Origin: Bacillus_BD oryzisoli | GTDB lineage: Bacteria > Bacillota > Bacilli > Bacillales > Cytobacillaceae | DNA: 64,000 nt | NCBI RefSeq assembly: GCF_036670025.1 | Contig: NZ_CP137640.1 | Coordinates: forward strand, 654,001 to 718,000 | Direction: 5' to 3' | Part shown: positions 8,702 to 17,054 of the stretch, piece after piece | Numbering within the stretch: the first letter of the stretch is position 1 | Layout: each line of letters starts with the position of its first letter | Position numbers and translations under genes: made by a program | The notes under the pieces: generated by a model | Seen by the model: only the letters and a program-made list of their open reading frames with translations | What the model was told of the DNA's origin: nothing | The model's database searches: none

Positions 8702-9511
8702 TTATCCTACGAGTTTGATGGCTGCTAGTTCAATATGAATATCAGTCATTTCGATTTCAAAATAAGCTAGAAGTGCTTCATTCACTTTTTGTTGTATTTC
8801 TTCCAACGGTTCAACAATATTCTTCTCAAGAGACCAGTTCAGTTCAATTTCAATCTTAACACTTTGAAAGGTATTAAAATCACTGTCAAGGATTTTGGCG
8901 TTTCTAACATATTTCAATTGCTTACAAATGTATAGGATCATGTCACGATACACATTTTCATGCACGATAATAGTTCCTTTTGTAAAACGAGGCTGAATGA
9001 CCGTTACTTCGCCAATATATTTTGCTTGTTTCGAGAAAAGGTATAAGCCTTTTTGGATGATTTTTTTTAATTTATTCGATTCTACTTGTGTATATGGAAT
9101 AGGAATAACATGTTTTCCTTGCGTGTTACGCATATGGCGGGCCATATTAATTTCCTTGCTTGTTCGGATTTCTGAGATATCTACATATTTATGAATTTTT
9201 CCCAGCTCTAATTTTTTCGCGATTAAGTCAACCATTTTGACGGAGGTTCCTACAATTAATATTTTAGCAACGCAAGTCATTTGGATTGCATCAATCACTT
9301 CCTTGCGATGCTCCTCATAGAAAAAAGTTGCCCGCTTAACTGCCTTTATATAATTATTTTCATACTTTGCCGAGGTTCCTGCCATTTTGCTTCCGTTTAT
9401 TATGAATATTCCGTCATCTATAATGGCAGGGATATTATGTTCATGGCAATATTGTAAAACACTCGTACTTTTTCCAGTACCACTTTTCCCTACTAAAGCA
9501 TAAACGATCAA
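8702..9511 (-). CDS. P-loop protein with Asp23-like C-terminal domain
   Basis: The 269-residue protein has a Walker A motif at its very start (VGKSGTGKST, residues 8-17) and an NTPase-like half to about residue 150. The C-terminal part, from GEVTVIQPRFTKGTIIVHE near 168 to the end, looks like an Asp23/Gls24 (alkaline shock) domain, with the alternating strand pattern VKIEIELNW and DIHIELAAIKL. Asp23 proteins are linked to the cell envelope and stress. No signal or membrane segment is visible. I do not recognise a named gene; ATP binding is likely, the function unknown. Confidence 0.65.
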   Translation of the reverse strand: MIVYALVGKSGTGKSTSVLQYCHEHNIPAIIDDGIFIINGSKMAGTSAKYENNYIKAVKRATFFYEEHRKEVIDAIQMTCVAKILIVGTSVKMVDLIAKKLELGKIHKYVDISEIRTSKEINMARHMRNTQGKHVIPIPYTQVESNKLKKIIQKGLYLFSKQAKYIGEVTVIQPRFTKGTIIVHENVYRDMILYICKQLKYVRNAKILDSDFNTFQSVKIEIELNWSLEKNIVEPLEEIQQKVNEALLAYFEIEMTDIHIELAAIKLVG

Positions 9512-9652
9512 ATAATGACCCCCTTTTTACAAGTGATTTTTTTACCTGAACGACGAAGATACTTTAATGTCTTAATTATAAGATAAAATTGATTTCTACT
9601 GTTACAAAAAAACCATATACATATAAATAAAAGCAAACAGGAGTAGGAATCA

Positions 9653-10942
9653 TTGGAAAAACAAAATAGCGGATTTAGATGGGTTGTTTTTGCTTCTGTC
9701 TTGGTTACTTATTTATGCATTGCGAACCAGCGAACTGCTCCGGGATTGATTACAGACCAAGTGATGAGGGACTTTCAAGTTTCAGCATCAACGATTGGGC
9801 TGCTGACAAGTATTCAATTTTTTGTGTACACTGGTTTGCAAATTCCGATGGGGATGCTGGCTGATCGTTATGGGCCCAATTTTTTTCTCATTATCGGTTC
9901 TATCCTAACGGGTATTGGTACCATCATTTATAGTATTAGTACGCATGAACTTGTCCTGTTCCTTGCTAGAATCCTTACGGGTATAGGGGATGCGACCATC
10001 TGGGTCAATATGGTGTTAATTTTAGGCCAATGGTTTAGTGCAAAGGAATTTGTTCGGTTAATTAGTTTGGCAGGTATGACTGGGAGTATTGGCTTCCTGT
10101 TAGCGACCGTTCCTTTTTCCGTTTTGATTGACATACTTGGATGGAGGGGAGCATTTTTTGCAGCGGGAATCCTATTATGTTTATGTGGCATTAACTTATA
10201 CTTTGTACTTGTAAAAAAGCCAAAGCAGCTTTTACTAAACGAGCCGATTGCTGCAAAAGATGAGGCAAAACGTGAGAAAACGTTCAACCTGCTTAAGCGA
10301 ATATTTTCAAATCGGCAGGCATGGGCTTTATTTTTTTGTCACTTTGGGATTGTCGGTGCATATGTAGGATTTATCGGTTCGTGGGCTGTACCCTATGGGA
10401 TGAATGTGTATGGAATGACACGTTCAGATGCCAGCCTCATCATAATGATGGGGCTTATCGGGGCACTTATGGGTGCTCCTGTAACGAGCTGGATATCGAG
10501 TCGATTAGAAACCATTAAGCGGCCATATGTTGTGGTTCATATCACCATTTTATTTAGTTGGTCTTCCTTTCTTATTTTTAAAGGGGGGCCGCCATTGTTC
10601 TTGCTCATTATGCTCTTCTTTATTATTGGCTTTGGCTATGGGGCAAGTGCCTTAACCTTTGCCGTCGTTCGTCAGTCTTTCCCTATAAAAGAGTCAGGTA
10701 TTGTTTCTGGGTTTGCCAATACAGGTGGATTTTTAAGTGCCGTATTACTGCCAAGCATTTTTGGTAATGTCTTAGATCACTTCCAGGCTGTTTCAGGAAA
10801 TATTGGTGATGGTTATTACTATGGTTTCATCACTCCAGTAATCTTTTCCATGATTGGCTTAGCGGGAGTGATTTCTATTAAAGAAAAGCGAACTGGTACG
10901 CAGAGACAGGCACCTCGTCCTGAAGAACACCGGCCAGTTTAA
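9653..10942 (+). CDS. MFS transporter
   Basis: The 429-residue protein has about twelve membrane segments and the MFS loop 2-3 motif GMLADRYGPN near residue 64. A central cytoplasmic loop near 190-215 separates two six-helix halves. The start is a TTG with AGGAG eleven bases upstream. The last 15 or so residues (RTGTQRQAPRPEEHRPV) are encoded by DNA that resembles the GGGACAGG-type repeat, so the tail is probably a repeat-derived extension. Substrate unknown; the carboxylate/aromatic-acid branch of the superfamily is possible but not shown. Confidence 0.85.
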   Translation: MEKQNSGFRWVVFASVLVTYLCIANQRTAPGLITDQVMRDFQVSASTIGLLTSIQFFVYTGLQIPMGMLADRYGPNFFLIIGSILTGIGTIIYSISTHELVLFLARILTGIGDATIWVNMVLILGQWFSAKEFVRLISLAGMTGSIGFLLATVPFSVLIDILGWRGAFFAAGILLCLCGINLYFVLVKKPKQLLLNEPIAAKDEAKREKTFNLLKRIFSNRQAWALFFCHFGIVGAYVGFIGSWAVPYGMNVYGMTRSDASLIIMMGLIGALMGAPVTSWISSRLETIKRPYVVVHITILFSWSSFLIFKGGPPLFLLIMLFFIIGFGYGASALTFAVVRQSFPIKESGIVSGFANTGGFLSAVLLPSIFGNVLDHFQAVSGNIGDGYYYGFITPVIFSMIGLAGVISIKEKRTGTQRQAPRPEEHRPV

Positions 10943-10968
10943 TTTAAAGACATAAAAAAATTGGTTCG

Positions 10969-11050
10969 CAGGGACAGCACCTAGACTCAGACTTCGTTCA
11001 CAGTGTTAACTCATGGTGGTCACTGGATCAATGAACCTGTCCCTGCATCC
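10969..11050. repeat. GGGACAG-type hairpin repeat
   Basis: GCAGGGACAG at the left end pairs with CTGTCCCTGC at the right end, about 80 bp apart. It lies between convergent genes and may also act as a terminator. Confidence 0.65.
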
Positions 11051-11053
11051 CTT

Positions 11054-11638
11054 TTAATTGAGTGGCCTTTGCTTCAAATAATGTTCTGCCACTAGTCTCC
11101 AATCTTCTAAAAATAGCGGCCATAGGTTAGGACGGCGCCTTACAGCTAATGGATGGTAGGCTGCGGTTGTTTGGTAACCTTGGAAATTGTGAAATTTGCC
11201 TCGTAACGATTTAACGTCTGTTTCAGGATCTTGAAAGAATGATTGGACAGCTATGTTTCCAAGGCAAACAATATATTGAGGCTGTTTTGACTCCAGCTGC
11301 TGCTTGAGGTGATTCATACAGATATGTCTGGTTTGTTCTTTATCATAGGCCCGTGTTGGTCTTCGCTTTAATACATAGGTTACATATAAATCATCGGCTT
11401 TTAATCCAACTTGATCGGCAGCTTTCTGTAACGTTTGCCTTGTCCCGCAGACAAAGGGCTTGTTTTCCCGATCCTCACGGGCACCAGGGTTATCTAGTAA
11501 GACGAGAATGGGTGCTTCTGGATTTCCTTCTCCCCACACCATTCGTGAACCATGCTTAATAAGTCCACATTCACTGCAATTGATTAGTTTTTCCGGTGTT
11601 GGTTCTTCTGGCCACAATGAAAAACAAAAATCAGCCAA
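11054..11638 (-). CDS. Uracil-DNA glycosylase superfamily protein
   Basis: The 194-residue protein resembles family 4/5-type uracil-DNA glycosylases, which excise uracil from DNA. It has CSECGLIKHGSRMVWGEGNP (cysteines that could take part in an Fe-S site), PILVLLDNPGAREDRENKPF near the glycosylase motif, TYVLKRRPTR, and the C-terminal AYHPLAVRRRPN with the motif-B histidine. The frame runs on to 11806, but that extension overlaps the next gene and includes a repeat (11685-11712). A TTG at 11638 has an ideal AGGAGGA site eight bases upstream, which decides the start. Confidence 0.8.
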   Translation of the reverse strand: MADFCFSLWPEEPTPEKLINCSECGLIKHGSRMVWGEGNPEAPILVLLDNPGAREDRENKPFVCGTRQTLQKAADQVGLKADDLYVTYVLKRRPTRAYDKEQTRHICMNHLKQQLESKQPQYIVCLGNIAVQSFFQDPETDVKSLRGKFHNFQGYQTTAAYHPLAVRRRPNLWPLFLEDWRLVAEHYLKQRPLN

Positions 11639-11684
11639 ATTATTTATCCTCCTATATTTTCTAGTTTTTTTAGTATATCCAACT

Positions 11685-11712
11685 GGAAGCAGAGGAACCG
11701 TCCCTGTGCTTC
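11685..11712. repeat. Short GGAACCGTCCC-type repeat
   Basis: GGAAGCAGAGGAACCGTCCC followed by TGTGCTTCC forms a GGAAGCA/TGTGCTTCC hairpin. It sits between the glycosylase gene and the HipA-like gene, and explains why the open frame upstream of 11638 is not coding. Confidence 0.5.
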
Positions 11713-11744
11713 CACGCCTGGAAACTAAACGGCCATTTAATAGT

Positions 11745-12608
11745 TTAATTGTTTTTCTTTTTTTTAGACTTTTTCCTTTTCTTTTTTTTCGTATTATTGC
11801 TGTCATACCTGGTAATGAATTGGCTGATGAGATTTGGTAATTGATCTTTCTGCTCTACCAGAAAATGATAGAGAGCTTCACGTTCTTCCAAGGTTACTTG
11901 CCACTCTTCGGGTATCGATTGAATGACTTCCAGGATTAATTCATTTGGAACAGATACTATTTTATCTATAAACGTTGTATACTCTTCAGGATTAAGAATA
12001 GAGAAGGCCCATTGGTAGGTGTCTCTGTACGACAACTTTTTATTTCGTTTCTTAATCAACGTTTGTGGTGACCATGTGTATCCGCCCGGAAAGCACTTTC
12101 CATGATCAATCATATGGAGATAATAATTTCCTTCGCTAAGTCGTTCCATTAGTACATTCCTCAAGGTCCGATCATAATTAAACACCCAGTGATCAAATAC
12201 CACCATAGCGGCAATCATATCGGGATTCTTGATTTCCATCTTGGAGGGTAGATTATTATTCAATTCTTTAAGGATAAAACTGTTTTCGATAAATGGACAC
12301 GCAGATTGTAATCCTGGATTAAATTGATATCTTGTGGAATGTAATTCAGGGGTATTAGCTATGAATTCATCGGGAATATACACACTTTCGAACGGGACAA
12401 CAGGAAGGGAAAGTAATGTTCCTAATTTACTTACAACATACTCATTGATGACTTCTTTAGCTCTTCTAGTTTCAGTACCATTCCATTTCACTACATATTT
12501 TTTGCCATCACTAAAAAGAATCACATGGGCCGTTCCGCCTGACAATGTTTGTAAGAACTTAACTGGGTATTTTGCTTGTCCTACATTTTCCGTTTCTATT
12601 TCTTCCAT
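11745..12608 (-). CDS. HipA-like kinase domain protein
   Basis: The 287-residue protein resembles the bacterial HipA family kinase group. It has a nucleotide-binding start (TLSGGTAHVILFSDGKKYVVKWNG) with a candidate ATP Lys in VVKW, an acceptor VINEYVVSKLG helix, and a catalytic region MVVFDHWVFNYDRTLRNVLM with the HxxN...D pattern, followed by YLHMIDHGKCFPGG. The last 13 residues are almost all lysine, an unusual tail that may bind nucleic acid. No HipB-like partner is adjacent. Whether it is an active kinase or toxin is unknown. Confidence 0.7.
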   Translation of the reverse strand: MEEIETENVGQAKYPVKFLQTLSGGTAHVILFSDGKKYVVKWNGTETRRAKEVINEYVVSKLGTLLSLPVVPFESVYIPDEFIANTPELHSTRYQFNPGLQSACPFIENSFILKELNNNLPSKMEIKNPDMIAAMVVFDHWVFNYDRTLRNVLMERLSEGNYYLHMIDHGKCFPGGYTWSPQTLIKKRNKKLSYRDTYQWAFSILNPEEYTTFIDKIVSVPNELILEVIQSIPEEWQVTLEEREALYHFLVEQKDQLPNLISQFITRYDSNNTKKKKRKKSKKKKNN

Positions 12609-12893
12609 CCCGCACCTCTCTTTAACATTAGTTTTTTCATAAATAGTTTAGGTCTAGCATTGCAGCTCAATTCTTTACTCCTTTCTTTATTATTCCTATT
12701 AAGAACTACAAAATAGAGTTCCTTATATACAGTAAATACAAATTGAACAGATCTGAAACGGACAAATACATAATTTTACCGGATTTATTTACTTTTCGTT
12801 ATAAGACATATATTTAATATGTAAAAAAATAATAATTTGATTTTATTCGCACCTCTAATTGTGAGTCCTATCTAACAATTGGAGGTACTTTTA

Positions 12894-13023
12894 TTATGAC
12901 TTTTGAAAACGCTCTGCAGCTAGTTTCCAGTCTTCTAAAAATAATCGCCATAAATTAGGGAGCCGCCTGACAGTTAATGGGTGGTATGCTACCGTTTTTG
13001 GATACCCATGGACTTTTGCAAAA
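12894..13023 (-). pseudogene. C-terminal fragment of a second uracil-DNA glycosylase
   Basis: Read on the minus strand, this encodes KVHGYPKTVAYHPLTVRR, then LPNLWRLFLEDWKLAAERF, and a stop. That closely follows the last 40 residues of the glycosylase at 11054-11638. The rest of the gene is missing: its 5' side is replaced at about 13018 by the activator-site array of the sigma-54 promoter. The bases 12609-12893 are AT-rich and show no other gene. Confidence 0.85.
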
Positions 13024-13060
13024 ACGATTAGTAATTATGCGAAAAATTATCACTTTTGCG
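13018..13060 (+). promoter_or_regulatory. Activator-site array before etfB1
   Basis: GCA at 13018, GCG at 13039 and GCG at 13058 are spaced 21 and 19 bp apart, in the context TATGCGAAAAATTAT. The last lies 48 bp upstream of the -24 GG. The same layout precedes the four other sigma-54 promoters. Confidence 0.65.
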
Positions 13061-13103
13061 AGATGATATATATACTTGGGTCTTTGTTTATAAAGGACAT
13101 CTA

Positions 13104-13120
13104 TTGGCATGAAACTTGCA
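13104..13120 (+). promoter_or_regulatory. Sigma-54 promoter of etfB1-etfA1-acd
   Basis: TTGGCATGAAACTTGCA fits the -24/-12 consensus TTGGCAC-N5-TTGC(A/T). The GG and GC pairs are ten bases apart, as required. Transcription should start near 13131, leaving a leader of about 115 bases. Confidence 0.85.
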
Positions 13121-13245
13121 ATATGAATAAGTGAGAGGAGGAAAGTTTAGTTAAATATTTCAATTACAAAACAAGATGATTGTTTTACGTGAGTTAGTAT
13201 CCAAGTATTGGATATATATATATAAACGAAAAAGGAGAGACACAA

Positions 13246-14016
13246 ATGAACATCTACGTGATTATGAAGCGTACCTTTGATACAGAAGAAAGGATTCAAG
13301 TTGAAAACGGTACCATTAAGAGTGATGGTGTTGAGTACATCATTAATCCTTATGACGAATATGCCATCGAAGAAGCAATCTCTCTTAAGGAGAAACACAG
13401 TGGTGAAGTGACTGTCCTTACCTTTGGGGAAGAGGAAGCAGAGAAGGAGCTTCGTACCGCACTTGCAATGGGAGCGGACAAAGCCGTATTAATTGATAGC
13501 GATGAGTTAGAGGAAATCGATCAGTTTTCTGCCGCTACTATCCTAGCAACCTATTTAAAAGATAAAGGAGCAGATATTATTCTTGCAGGAAATGTGGCTG
13601 TTGATGGCGGTTCTGGCCAAGTAGGACCGCGTGTAGCTGAAATGCTGGGAATACCGCAGGTTACAGCGATTACAAATCTTACGATTGATGATGGAATGGC
13701 GTTAATCGTCCATGATGTAGAAGGGGACGAAGAAACAATCGAAGTATCACTTCCTGTTCTTGTTACCACTCAGCAAGGTTTAAATGAACCCCGTTATCCT
13801 TCTTTGCCTGGGATTATGAAAGCAAAGAAGAAACCATTTGAGATACTCGAGTTAGATGATTTAGATTTGGAGGAAGAAGAGGTAAAGGCGAAAATTGAAA
13901 AAATTGATATCTTCCTGCCGCCTAAGAAACAACAAGGAAAAGTTTTAGAGGGTGAATTAAATACTCAAGTTCAACAACTCGTTTCATTATTAAAAACGGA
14001 AGCAAAAGTTATTTAA
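13246..14016 (+). CDS. etfB: Electron transfer flavoprotein beta subunit (copy 1)
   Basis: The 256-residue EtfB binds AMP and, with EtfA, carries electrons from acyl-CoA dehydrogenases. It begins MNIYVIMKRTFDTEER and contains the conserved AVDGGSGQVGPRVAE nucleotide-binding loop near residue 120 and the EPRYPSLPGIMKAKKK recognition loop near 180. The start has a GGAGAG site. It is followed 14 bases later by etfA and then an acyl-CoA dehydrogenase, all after a sigma-54 promoter. A close paralog lies at 25267, identical over much of its length. Confidence 0.95.
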   Translation: MNIYVIMKRTFDTEERIQVENGTIKSDGVEYIINPYDEYAIEEAISLKEKHSGEVTVLTFGEEEAEKELRTALAMGADKAVLIDSDELEEIDQFSAATILATYLKDKGADIILAGNVAVDGGSGQVGPRVAEMLGIPQVTAITNLTIDDGMALIVHDVEGDEETIEVSLPVLVTTQQGLNEPRYPSLPGIMKAKKKPFEILELDDLDLEEEEVKAKIEKIDIFLPPKKQQGKVLEGELNTQVQQLVSLLKTEAKVI

Positions 14017-14030
14017 TAAGGAGGGTTATT

Positions 14031-15005
14031 ATGGGAAGAAAAGTATTAGTTCTAGGTGAAATTCGTGACGGTGTTTTAAGAAATGTTTCCTTTGAAGCCA
14101 TTGCTGCAGCAAAAATCATTGCAGACGGTGGAGAGGTGGTTGCAACATTATTCGGAGAGACAATCGGTGATGAAAGCGCAGCTATGCTCCATTATGGAGC
14201 AGACCGTGTGGTGAAAGCCGAACATCCGGATTTAAAATCGTATACGACTGACGCCTATCAACAAGCATTACTACAAGTTCTGGAGGCAGAAGAGCCGGAT
14301 GGTTTTGTAATGGGGCATACAGCACAAGGAAAAGATTTATCACCTAGAATTGCGGCCAAAATAAATACAGGCCTTGTTTCTGATGTGGTCAATATTGAAA
14401 ATGATGGCGGAAATGTCATTTTCACAAGTCCCATTTATTCAGGGAAAGCATTTGAAAAAGTCAAAATCAATGAAGGGATCATATTCGCAACAATCCGTCC
14501 TAATAACATTACTCCGCTAGAAAAAGATGAATCACGTTCCGGTGATGTCAATGAAATGAGTGTGGAGATTAAAGACCTTCGCACCATCATAAAAGATATT
14601 GTTCGGAAGTCTACTGGCGGAATTGATCTATCCGAAGCGAAAATTATCGTTTCTGGCGGGCGTGGTGTGAAGGCAGCGGAGAACTTTCAACTTTTGGAGG
14701 AACTTGCCGGTGTATTAGGTGCTGCAGTAGGTGCTTCACGAGGTGCTTGTGATGCAGGTTATTGCGATTATTCTTTACAAATCGGACAAACTGGTAAGGT
14801 TGTCACTCCAGATCTTTATATTGCCGTTGGGATTTCAGGGGCCATTCAACATTTAGCAGGGATGTCGAATTCAAAAGTCATTGTGGCAATTAATAAGGAT
14901 CCAGAAGCACCTATTTTTGATGTGGCGAATTATGGAATTGTTGGTGATTTATTCGAAGTGGTTCCATTGTTTATCGAAGAAATGAAAAGTGTAGTCGTTA
15001 GCTGA
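14031..15005 (+). CDS. etfA: Electron transfer flavoprotein alpha subunit (copy 1)
   Basis: The 324-residue EtfA holds FAD and pairs with the upstream EtfB. The FAD domain in the C-terminal half shows SGGRGVKAAENFQLLEELA near residue 207, GASRGACDAGYCDYSLQIGQ near 235, and the conserved VGISGAIQHLAGM and AINKDPEAPIFDVA blocks. The CDAGYCDY segment differs from the common VDAGW form and is shared with copy 2. AGGAGG precedes the start. It should pass electrons on to the FadF-like protein at 27117. Confidence 0.95.
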   Translation: MGRKVLVLGEIRDGVLRNVSFEAIAAAKIIADGGEVVATLFGETIGDESAAMLHYGADRVVKAEHPDLKSYTTDAYQQALLQVLEAEEPDGFVMGHTAQGKDLSPRIAAKINTGLVSDVVNIENDGGNVIFTSPIYSGKAFEKVKINEGIIFATIRPNNITPLEKDESRSGDVNEMSVEIKDLRTIIKDIVRKSTGGIDLSEAKIIVSGGRGVKAAENFQLLEELAGVLGAAVGASRGACDAGYCDYSLQIGQTGKVVTPDLYIAVGISGAIQHLAGMSNSKVIVAINKDPEAPIFDVANYGIVGDLFEVVPLFIEEMKSVVVS

Positions 15006-15063
15006 GTTAGTTATTGAATCAATAGATTCTTAATTATATATGAAAAATGAGGAGGAGTTTTTA

Positions 15064-16275
15064 ATGATGAATTTTCAATTAACTGAAGAACAACAAAGCG
15101 TACAAAAAATGGTGAGAAAGTTTGTGGACAAAGAAATAATCCCGTACATTCAAGAATGGGATCGTAATGGAGAATTTCAACCTTCTATTATGAAAAGATT
15201 AGCGGAATTGCAACTTATGGGTGTTTGTATCCCAGAGGAATACGGAGGTATCGGTATGGATTATAATACACTTGCTATTGTTTGTGCTGAGTTAGAGCGT
15301 GGAGATACTGCGTATCGAACAGCGGTTTCCGTTCATACAGGTTTAAACAGTATGACGCTATTACAATGGGGCAATGAAGAGCAAAAACAAAAGTACTTAG
15401 TACCACAGGCTAAGGGTGAAAAGATTGGTGCGTTTGGTTTAACTGAGCCAGATGCGGGAAGTGATGTAGCTGCAATGAAATCAACAGCACGAAGAGACGG
15501 GGATGCATATATTCTTAACGGTTCAAAAACATGGATTTCTTTATGTGATTACGCGGATAACTTTCTGATTTTTGCAAAAACTGATCACGATGCGGCGCAT
15601 AAAGGGATTACTGCTTTCATCGTAGAACGTACATTTCCTGGAATTTCAACAAGGGGATTCAAAGGAAAATTAGGAATACGTGCAGGCAATACCGGTGAAG
15701 TCTTTTTTAATGATGTAAGGGTACCTGTAGAAAATAGACTCGGTGAAGAAGGCGAAGGATTTAAAATTGCCATGGCTGCTTTAGATAATGGTCGTTTTAC
15801 TGTTGCAGCAGGGGCTGTTGGTTTAATTGAAGCCAGCCTTGAAGCGAGTGTGAAATATTGTCATGAGAGAAAAACATTTGGAAAAGAAATCGGTAGACAC
15901 CAGCTTGTTCAGCAAATGATTGCTAAAATGAGCGCAGATCTTGAGATTTCCCAATTGCTAGTTTATAAGGCTGGTTGGTTAAAAAATCAAGGAAAACGGA
16001 ATACAAGAGAAACATCATTAGCGAAATGGATTGCGTGTAATGCGGCATTTGAGGCAGCTAATAATGCGGTCCAAGTCCACGGTGCATACGGTTACTCTGA
16101 TGAATATCCAGTTGAACGTTTCCTTCGAAATTCTAAAGCACCGGTGATTTATGAAGGAACAAGAGAAATTCATACGGTCATGCAAGGTGAATATGCGCTA
16201 GGATATCGTGAAGATAAACCACTTCGAAAAATGTTACCAGCATGGCCATTTGAGGAAGTTTCGCTACAAAAGTAA
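15064..16275 (+). CDS. Acyl-CoA dehydrogenase, glutaryl-CoA dehydrogenase-like
   Basis: This 403-residue flavoprotein has the full acyl-CoA dehydrogenase fold. It shows LTEPDAGSDVA near residue 130, TWISLCDYAD near 160, and the catalytic Glu in VIYEGTREIH near 368. ELERGDTAYRTAVSVHTGL recalls glutaryl-CoA dehydrogenase, where the Arg of the YR pair contacts the distal carboxylate, so a dicarboxylyl-CoA substrate (glutaryl- or pimeloyl-CoA) is my inference. GGAGG precedes the ATG at 15064; an earlier in-frame ATG at 15040 lacks a site. Third gene of the etfB1-etfA1 unit, with a terminator after it. Confidence 0.85.
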   Translation: MMNFQLTEEQQSVQKMVRKFVDKEIIPYIQEWDRNGEFQPSIMKRLAELQLMGVCIPEEYGGIGMDYNTLAIVCAELERGDTAYRTAVSVHTGLNSMTLLQWGNEEQKQKYLVPQAKGEKIGAFGLTEPDAGSDVAAMKSTARRDGDAYILNGSKTWISLCDYADNFLIFAKTDHDAAHKGITAFIVERTFPGISTRGFKGKLGIRAGNTGEVFFNDVRVPVENRLGEEGEGFKIAMAALDNGRFTVAAGAVGLIEASLEASVKYCHERKTFGKEIGRHQLVQQMIAKMSADLEISQLLVYKAGWLKNQGKRNTRETSLAKWIACNAAFEAANNAVQVHGAYGYSDEYPVERFLRNSKAPVIYEGTREIHTVMQGEYALGYREDKPLRKMLPAWPFEEVSLQK

Positions 16276-16298
16276 GGAAAACAAGATCATTCTAAAAA

Positions 16299-16325
16299 GA
16301 TCATACCTTAGTGTATGATCTTTGT
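16299..16325 (+). terminator. Rho-independent terminator
   Basis: AAGATCATAC pairs with GTATGATCTT around CTTAGT, followed by TGTTTGT. It closes the etfB1-etfA1-acd unit. Confidence 0.75.
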
Positions 16326-16549
16326 TTGTCATTTTTTAAATTACTCTATTAAAGTGTGCTATTGATTTTTGGCTCATATTTGAGAGAAATGTTATTTTTT
16401 GAAAGATAGAACATTAAACTTTATAGGCATGAGAAAATATATTTTTTCAGGTCCCTACGTGTTATTTTGCAAGGATGAGCCGAAGTCAACAACCTGTTTA
16501 ACAAAACCTAATCATTTAATAGAATACTAATATTTATTTGTTTATAAAT

Positions 16550-16564
16550 TTGGAAACGGTTTCT
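16550..16564 (+). promoter_or_regulatory. Catabolite-responsive element (cre)
   Basis: TTGGAAACGGTTTCT closely fits the CcpA cre consensus TGWAANCGNTNWCA. It lies about 70 bases before the MaoC-like/activator operon, so sugars probably repress synthesis of the activator. Confidence 0.65.
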
Positions 16565-16578
16565 TTCGTTTTTTAATA

Positions 16579-16596
16579 TTTTAGTATATACTAAAA
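16579..16596 (+). promoter_or_regulatory. 18-bp palindrome over the likely -10 region
   Basis: TTTTAGTATATACTAAAA is a perfect palindrome and contains TATACT, a plausible -10. It may be both core promoter and regulator site. No good -35 was found 17 bases upstream. Confidence 0.45.
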
Positions 16597-16631
16597 ATTA
16601 AGAAAATTATGTCGGGATAGGAGGATTCTTG

Positions 16632-17054
16632 ATGAGCCTAACCAACTCAGAATTGCTTACCGGGCAATCAGCCAGTTTACAGCGGATATTTACAGAAGAT
16701 GATCTGCACCAATATAATGAATTAACAAAAGATTTTAATCCAATCTATCAACATTATGACATTGGTTTAGATAATAGGGATTCACGTGCTATTATTCCTG
16801 GGCTATTGGTGGAGGGATTAATCTCTCAAGTGATTACCGATAAACTTCCGAGATGTGCTTGTGTATTGCTGCAAAAAGAAATGATTTATTATCATCCTGT
16901 TTATATTGGAGATGAAATAACCGCTGAATTAACAATTGTTGATATTAATCATGATAGAGATTGGGTGACGCAAAAGGTGATATGTTTCAATCAAAATGGA
17001 ACCGAGGTTATTAAGGGACAAGTTGTTATTTATGTTACCGGGAAGGTGATATAA
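16632..17054 (+). CDS. MaoC-like hotdog protein, likely non-catalytic
   Basis: The 140-residue protein has a MaoC/(R)-hydratase hotdog fold: KDFNPIYQH near residue 31, IIPGLLVEGLISQV near 53 and a C-terminal strand set. In active hydratases the motif is DFNPxH...AHG, with Asp and His catalytic. Here the His is Tyr and AHG is PGL, so catalysis is doubtful while an acyl-CoA pocket may persist. The ATG at 16632 has AGGAGG seven bases away. Its TAA directly abuts the ATG of the sigma-54 activator, so the two are translationally coupled. I infer an accessory ligand sensor. Confidence 0.7.
   Translation: MSLTNSELLTGQSASLQRIFTEDDLHQYNELTKDFNPIYQHYDIGLDNRDSRAIIPGLLVEGLISQVITDKLPRCACVLLQKEMIYYHPVYIGDEITAELTIVDINHDRDWVTQKVICFNQNGTEVIKGQVVIYVTGKVI

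Noticed and set aside
11054..11806. Full 250-residue glycosylase frame
   Set aside because: Its first 56 codons overlap the adjacent gene and a repeat; a TTG with an ideal ribosome site lies at 11638.
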